The notes beneath the pieces are model-generated. The model did not search any database. It worked only from the letters and a program-made list of their open reading frames with translations, and was not told where the DNA came from. Below, one piece after another: positions 61,069 through 64,000 of a DNA stretch of 64,000 nucleotides; the first letter of the stretch is position 1, and each line of letters opens with the position of its first letter. A program made the position numbers and the translations under genes. This stretch comes from JACMLD01 sp044223995 (GTDB lineage Bacteria > Bacteroidota > Bacteroidia > Chitinophagales > Chitinophagaceae), in contig JBGALE010000003.1 of assembly GCA_044223995.1 (NCBI GenBank), forward strand, positions 62,001-126,000. Reading direction: 5' to 3'.

Positions 61069-63555
61069 TTGTCATCAATCGACCATAGTAATGAATTGTT
61101 TCACGAACAGCACACGCTGTATGCAGAAGTGCTGATACCGCTTGCATTGCCGCGCAACTATACCTGGGCAATCCCATCACAGCTCGCAGGTGCTGTGAAA
61201 GAAGGATGCCGCGTGGAAGTGGTACTGAAGAATAAAAAGTATGCAGGTCTTGTCAAACGCATTCACGGAGATGCGCCCGCTGCATTCGAGCCCAGGGAAA
61301 TACTGAATGTACTGGATACAGAGCCGATCATATTCTCACAGCAACTAAAGTTATGGGAATGGATGGCCAACTATTACCTGTGCAGTGAAGGGGAGGTCAT
61401 GCAGGCTGCATTACCCACCCATTTTAAATTGAGCAGCGAAACTATTTTATTGTACAACGATGAAGCAGGAGATGATTTTAGTCACCTCGATGATGAAGAA
61501 TACCTCGTAGCGGAGGCGTTGTTGTTGAAAAAAGAATTAAGGCTGGCCGAAGTACAGCAGGTTTTGGACGCGTCGCATGTATATCCTGTTATCAAAAGAT
61601 TAATAGAAAAGAAAGTATGCTTTGTATGGGAAGAGTTGAAAAATACTTTTCGGGAAAAGAAAGAAAGTTTCGTGTTGCTCCATCCGCAATACAATGATGA
61701 GGAGCATTTAAGTGAACTGCTGAACAACTGGGGCCGGGCACCCAAACAAATGGAATTGCTGCTGGCTTTTTTACATATTTCCAAAACAGAAGGAGAAGTA
61801 ACACAGGCAGCACTATTAAAAAAATCGGGTGCTACGCCTGCTCAACTGAAAGGCCTTGCTGATAAAGGTGTGTTGATCATTGAAAAAAGATCAGTTGATC
61901 GCGTTAAGCAATTACCAAAAAATGTTCACATTGATTTTGAACTGACACCTGCGCAGGTGCAGGCATTGAAAGAAGTACATGAAAATTTTGTACAGAAAAA
62001 CGTTTGCCTGCTGCACGGAGTTACTTCCAGTGGTAAAACACAGGTGTATATTAAATTGATGGAGGAATATCTCCGGCAGGGGAAACAGGTGTTGTATATG
62101 TTGCCGGAGATTGCACTAACGGCACAGGTGATACGAAGGTTGCAAAAACATTTCGGCGGTTATATTATGATTTATCATTCCAGGTTCAGCCAGAATGAAA
62201 GGCTCGAAATTTGGAATAAGGTTAATACTGGTGAAGCAAAGATTATCCTGGGTGCAAGATCATCCCTGTTTTTGCCATTTCGTGATTTGGGGTTGGTTAT
62301 CTGTGATGAAGAACACGATGCTTCGTTCAAACAACAGGACCCCGCACCGCGATACAATGCCCGTGATGCTGCTGTTTATTTTGCTTCACTGTTTCATGCA
62401 AAAGTATTGATGGGCAGCGCGACGCCATCGGTAGAAAGTTATTTCAATGCCGTGAATGGCAAATATGGATTGGTTGAACTCAATGAACGCTATGGTAATA
62501 TGGTCATGCCGGTGATTGAACTGGTCGATACAAGACAGATAAAAACACCCGATCGCAGTAAGGTTATTTTATCGCCACGATTAAAAGAAGCCATTGCGCT
62601 GAGCCTGCAGCACCAGCACCAGGTGATCCTTTTTCAAAACAGGAGAGGGTATTCGCCTTACCAGGTTTGCCAAACCTGCGGCTGGATACCGCATTGTAAA
62701 AATTGTGATGTATCACTCAGCTATCATAAGACCAAAGGAAAACTGGTTTGCCATTATTGCGGTACAAATTATCCATTGGTGCATACCTGTGAAGCCTGCG
62801 GCAATCATTTATTTGCGCAGCAGAATTTTGGAACGGAACGCATCGAGGAGGAATTGCAGGAAGCATTTCCTTCAGCTCGGATAGCACGTATGGATGTAGA
62901 CAGTGTAAAAGGCAGGCATGGCCATGATGCACTGATACAATTATTCGAACAACACCGCATCGACATACTGGCAGGTACACAAATGGTGGTAAAGGGGCTT
63001 GATTTTGAAAATGTAGAGCTTGTGGGCATCCTGGATGCGGATGCTATCCTCGGGTTTACAGATTTCCGTGTGAATGAACGCGGCTTTCAATTAATGGAGC
63101 AGGTGAGTGGCAGGGCCGGCAGAAAAGAAGTGCCGGGAAAAGTACTGATACAGGTAAGAAATGTCAACCACCCGGTACTGGTAAAAGTGAAGCAACACGA
63201 TTACAAAGGATTTTACAGCGAAGAGATTGAGAACAGGAAACAATTTTTTTATCCGCCATTTTCCAGGGTCATTAATATTTTGTTCCGGCACAAGGATCAG
63301 CAGGTGGTACAATCTGCCGCCAATTTTTTTGCCGCGCAATTGAAACCATATATCGGTCAGTACATGATGGGGCCGGCACAGCCAGTGGTCAATAAAGTCA
63401 GGAACCTGTATTTGATGGAGCTAATGCTGAAACTGCCCAAAGATGCCAACCTGTTACAACAATGCAAGCAACTCATCCATAACTCGGCAGCTATGATGCA
63501 TGCAGATAAAAAATATAAAAGTGTGACAGTGATACCCGATGTCGATGCTATGTAA
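61069..63555 (+). CDS. priA: Primosomal protein N' (replication restart helicase)
   Basis: 3'-5' helicase that reloads DnaB at stalled forks, 828 residues. The only start in a good position is TTG at 61069, one base after the plsC stop. The N-terminal DNA-binding domain begins YAEVLIPLALPRNYTWAIP. Helicase motifs are LLHGVTSSGKTQVYIKL (Walker A), VICDEEHDASFKQQD (DEEH), MGSATPSVESYFN, QNRRGYSPYQVC and GTQMVVKGLDFENVELVGI. The zinc-binding part holds CQTCGWIPHCKNCDVSL and CHYCGTNYPLVHTCEACGNH, eight cysteines for two zinc ions. Confidence 0.95.
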   Translation: MSSIDHSNELFHEQHTLYAEVLIPLALPRNYTWAIPSQLAGAVKEGCRVEVVLKNKKYAGLVKRIHGDAPAAFEPREILNVLDTEPIIFSQQLKLWEWMANYYLCSEGEVMQAALPTHFKLSSETILLYNDEAGDDFSHLDDEEYLVAEALLLKKELRLAEVQQVLDASHVYPVIKRLIEKKVCFVWEELKNTFREKKESFVLLHPQYNDEEHLSELLNNWGRAPKQMELLLAFLHISKTEGEVTQAALLKKSGATPAQLKGLADKGVLIIEKRSVDRVKQLPKNVHIDFELTPAQVQALKEVHENFVQKNVCLLHGVTSSGKTQVYIKLMEEYLRQGKQVLYMLPEIALTAQVIRRLQKHFGGYIMIYHSRFSQNERLEIWNKVNTGEAKIILGARSSLFLPFRDLGLVICDEEHDASFKQQDPAPRYNARDAAVYFASLFHAKVLMGSATPSVESYFNAVNGKYGLVELNERYGNMVMPVIELVDTRQIKTPDRSKVILSPRLKEAIALSLQHQHQVILFQNRRGYSPYQVCQTCGWIPHCKNCDVSLSYHKTKGKLVCHYCGTNYPLVHTCEACGNHLFAQQNFGTERIEEELQEAFPSARIARMDVDSVKGRHGHDALIQLFEQHRIDILAGTQMVVKGLDFENVELVGILDADAILGFTDFRVNERGFQLMEQVSGRAGRKEVPGKVLIQVRNVNHPVLVKVKQHDYKGFYSEEIENRKQFFYPPFSRVINILFRHKDQQVVQSAANFFAAQLKPYIGQYMMGPAQPVVNKVRNLYLMELMLKLPKDANLLQQCKQLIHNSAAMMHADKKYKSVTVIPDVDAM

Positions 63556-63622
63556 TAAATATTTTTCTAAAGGGTATGAATAGCTGCTGTGGCTGTATCT
63601 TTAACTGCAATAATTGACAACC

Positions 63623-64000
63623 ATGTATAAACTTATGAAACGACTGTTATTCTTCCTGTTTTCATTGCTGGTGATCAGTTCTGCCTATTCACAAGCTGAC
63701 CGTTCGGGTAACCCGGTATTTCCTGGTTGGTATGCCGATCCTGAAGTAAGGATTTTTAACCATGAATATTGGATATTCCCCACCTATTCTGCCAAATATG
63801 AACAGCAGGTCTTTCTCGATGCCTTTTCTTCAAAAGATTTGGTTCACTGGACAAAACATCCTTCCGTACTGGATACATCGCGGGTACATTGGGCGAAAAA
63901 AGCAGTCTGGGCACCCTCCGTGGTAGAAAAAGATCATCATTATTATATTTTCTTTGGCGCCAACGATATTCAAAGTAACCAGCAATACGGTGGCATTGGT
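63623..64000 (+). CDS. Exported glycoside hydrolase family 43 protein, 5' part (3' end outside window)
   Basis: Start of an exported glycosidase; 126 codons are visible to the right edge. The signal peptide runs from MKRLLFFLFSLLVISSAYSQ (second ATG at 63635; the first ATG at 63623 adds MYKL). The mature part reads NPVFPGWYADPEVRIFN, where the Asp in YADPE is the expected GH43 general base, then YWIFPTYSA, FSSKDLVHWTKHPSVL, AVWAPSVVEKDHHYYIFFGA, a run typical of five-bladed GH43 propellers. Beta-xylosidase or arabinofuranosidase activity would suit the xylose genes at the window's left end, but they are 61 kb apart. Confidence 0.88.
   Translation, partial: MYKLMKRLLFFLFSLLVISSAYSQADRSGNPVFPGWYADPEVRIFNHEYWIFPTYSAKYEQQVFLDAFSSKDLVHWTKHPSVLDTSRVHWAKKAVWAPSVVEKDHHYYIFFGANDIQSNQQYGGIG

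Noticed and set aside
1..64000. CRISPR arrays, insertion sequences with transposases, prophage genes, rRNA operons
   Set aside because: I looked for regular repeats, transposase motifs, phage genes and rRNA signatures and saw none. The only repeat array is the GIY-YIG/tRNA-like one.

Overview
The window looks like chromosomal DNA from a Bacteroidota bacterium, most likely close to Chitinophagaceae. The signs are a SusC/SusD outer-membrane pair, several lipoproteins with LLGSC-type lipoboxes, promoters of the TTTG-N18-TAnnTTTG class, few Shine-Dalgarno sites, and the usual family gene set. The genus cannot be fixed from the sequence alone.

Layout. 1-2.4 kb: the end of xylulokinase and xylose isomerase. 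2.5-4.0 kb: a helical-repeat protein of unknown role. 4.2-16.5 kb: ten branched-chain amino acid genes in one direction (leuA, leuC, leuD, leuB, ilvE, ilvD, ilvB, ilvN, ilvC, ilvA), with RNA hairpins at key junctions and a classical-looking Ile/Val leader-peptide attenuator before ilvE. 16.6-23.8 kb (minus strand): SusD, SusC, a class-C beta-lactamase-fold serine hydrolase and an exported RidA-like protein. 23.9-25.5 kb: a Kelch lipoprotein and a YCII protein. 25.8-36.3 kb: nitrogen assimilation (gltB, gltD, ammonium transporter, porin, second ammonium transporter), then nhaA. 37.9-45.6 kb: ppc, divergent from a thrA-thrB-thrC operon that is preceded by a Thr/Ile-rich leader reading frame. 45.7-54.6 kb: valS, a DEDDh exonuclease/GIY-YIG fusion, an esterase, aat and clpS (N-degron pathway), a Gcr-type membrane protein and a VOC protein. 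54.9-56.9 kb: a small accessory island with an NHL lipoprotein and a tandem array of GIY-YIG nuclease plus tRNA-like repeats behind a real tRNA-Val(TAC). 57.0-64.0 kb: tag, a DUF218 protein, mtaB, a DUF4258 protein, plsC, priA and the start of a GH43 glycosidase.

How it fits together. PEP carboxylase, glutamate synthase and the two ammonium transporters supply oxaloacetate and amino nitrogen. The thr operon makes threonine, which IlvA turns into 2-oxobutanoate for isoleucine; IlvBN, IlvC, IlvD and IlvE finish isoleucine and valine; LeuA-LeuCD-LeuB divert to leucine. Regulation of these pathways appears to rest largely on leader RNAs.

The two most interesting signals are (1) the GIY-YIG/tRNA-like tandem units at 56.24-56.93 kb. 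Each carries a degenerate 3' tRNA part and a terminator, the intact nuclease gene ends inside the tRNA-like sequence, and two decayed copies of the nuclease start are visible. This looks like a tRNA-linked selfish element. (2) The amino-acid leader RNAs: the ilv attenuator, whose four pairing segments can be traced by eye, and the probable thr leader.
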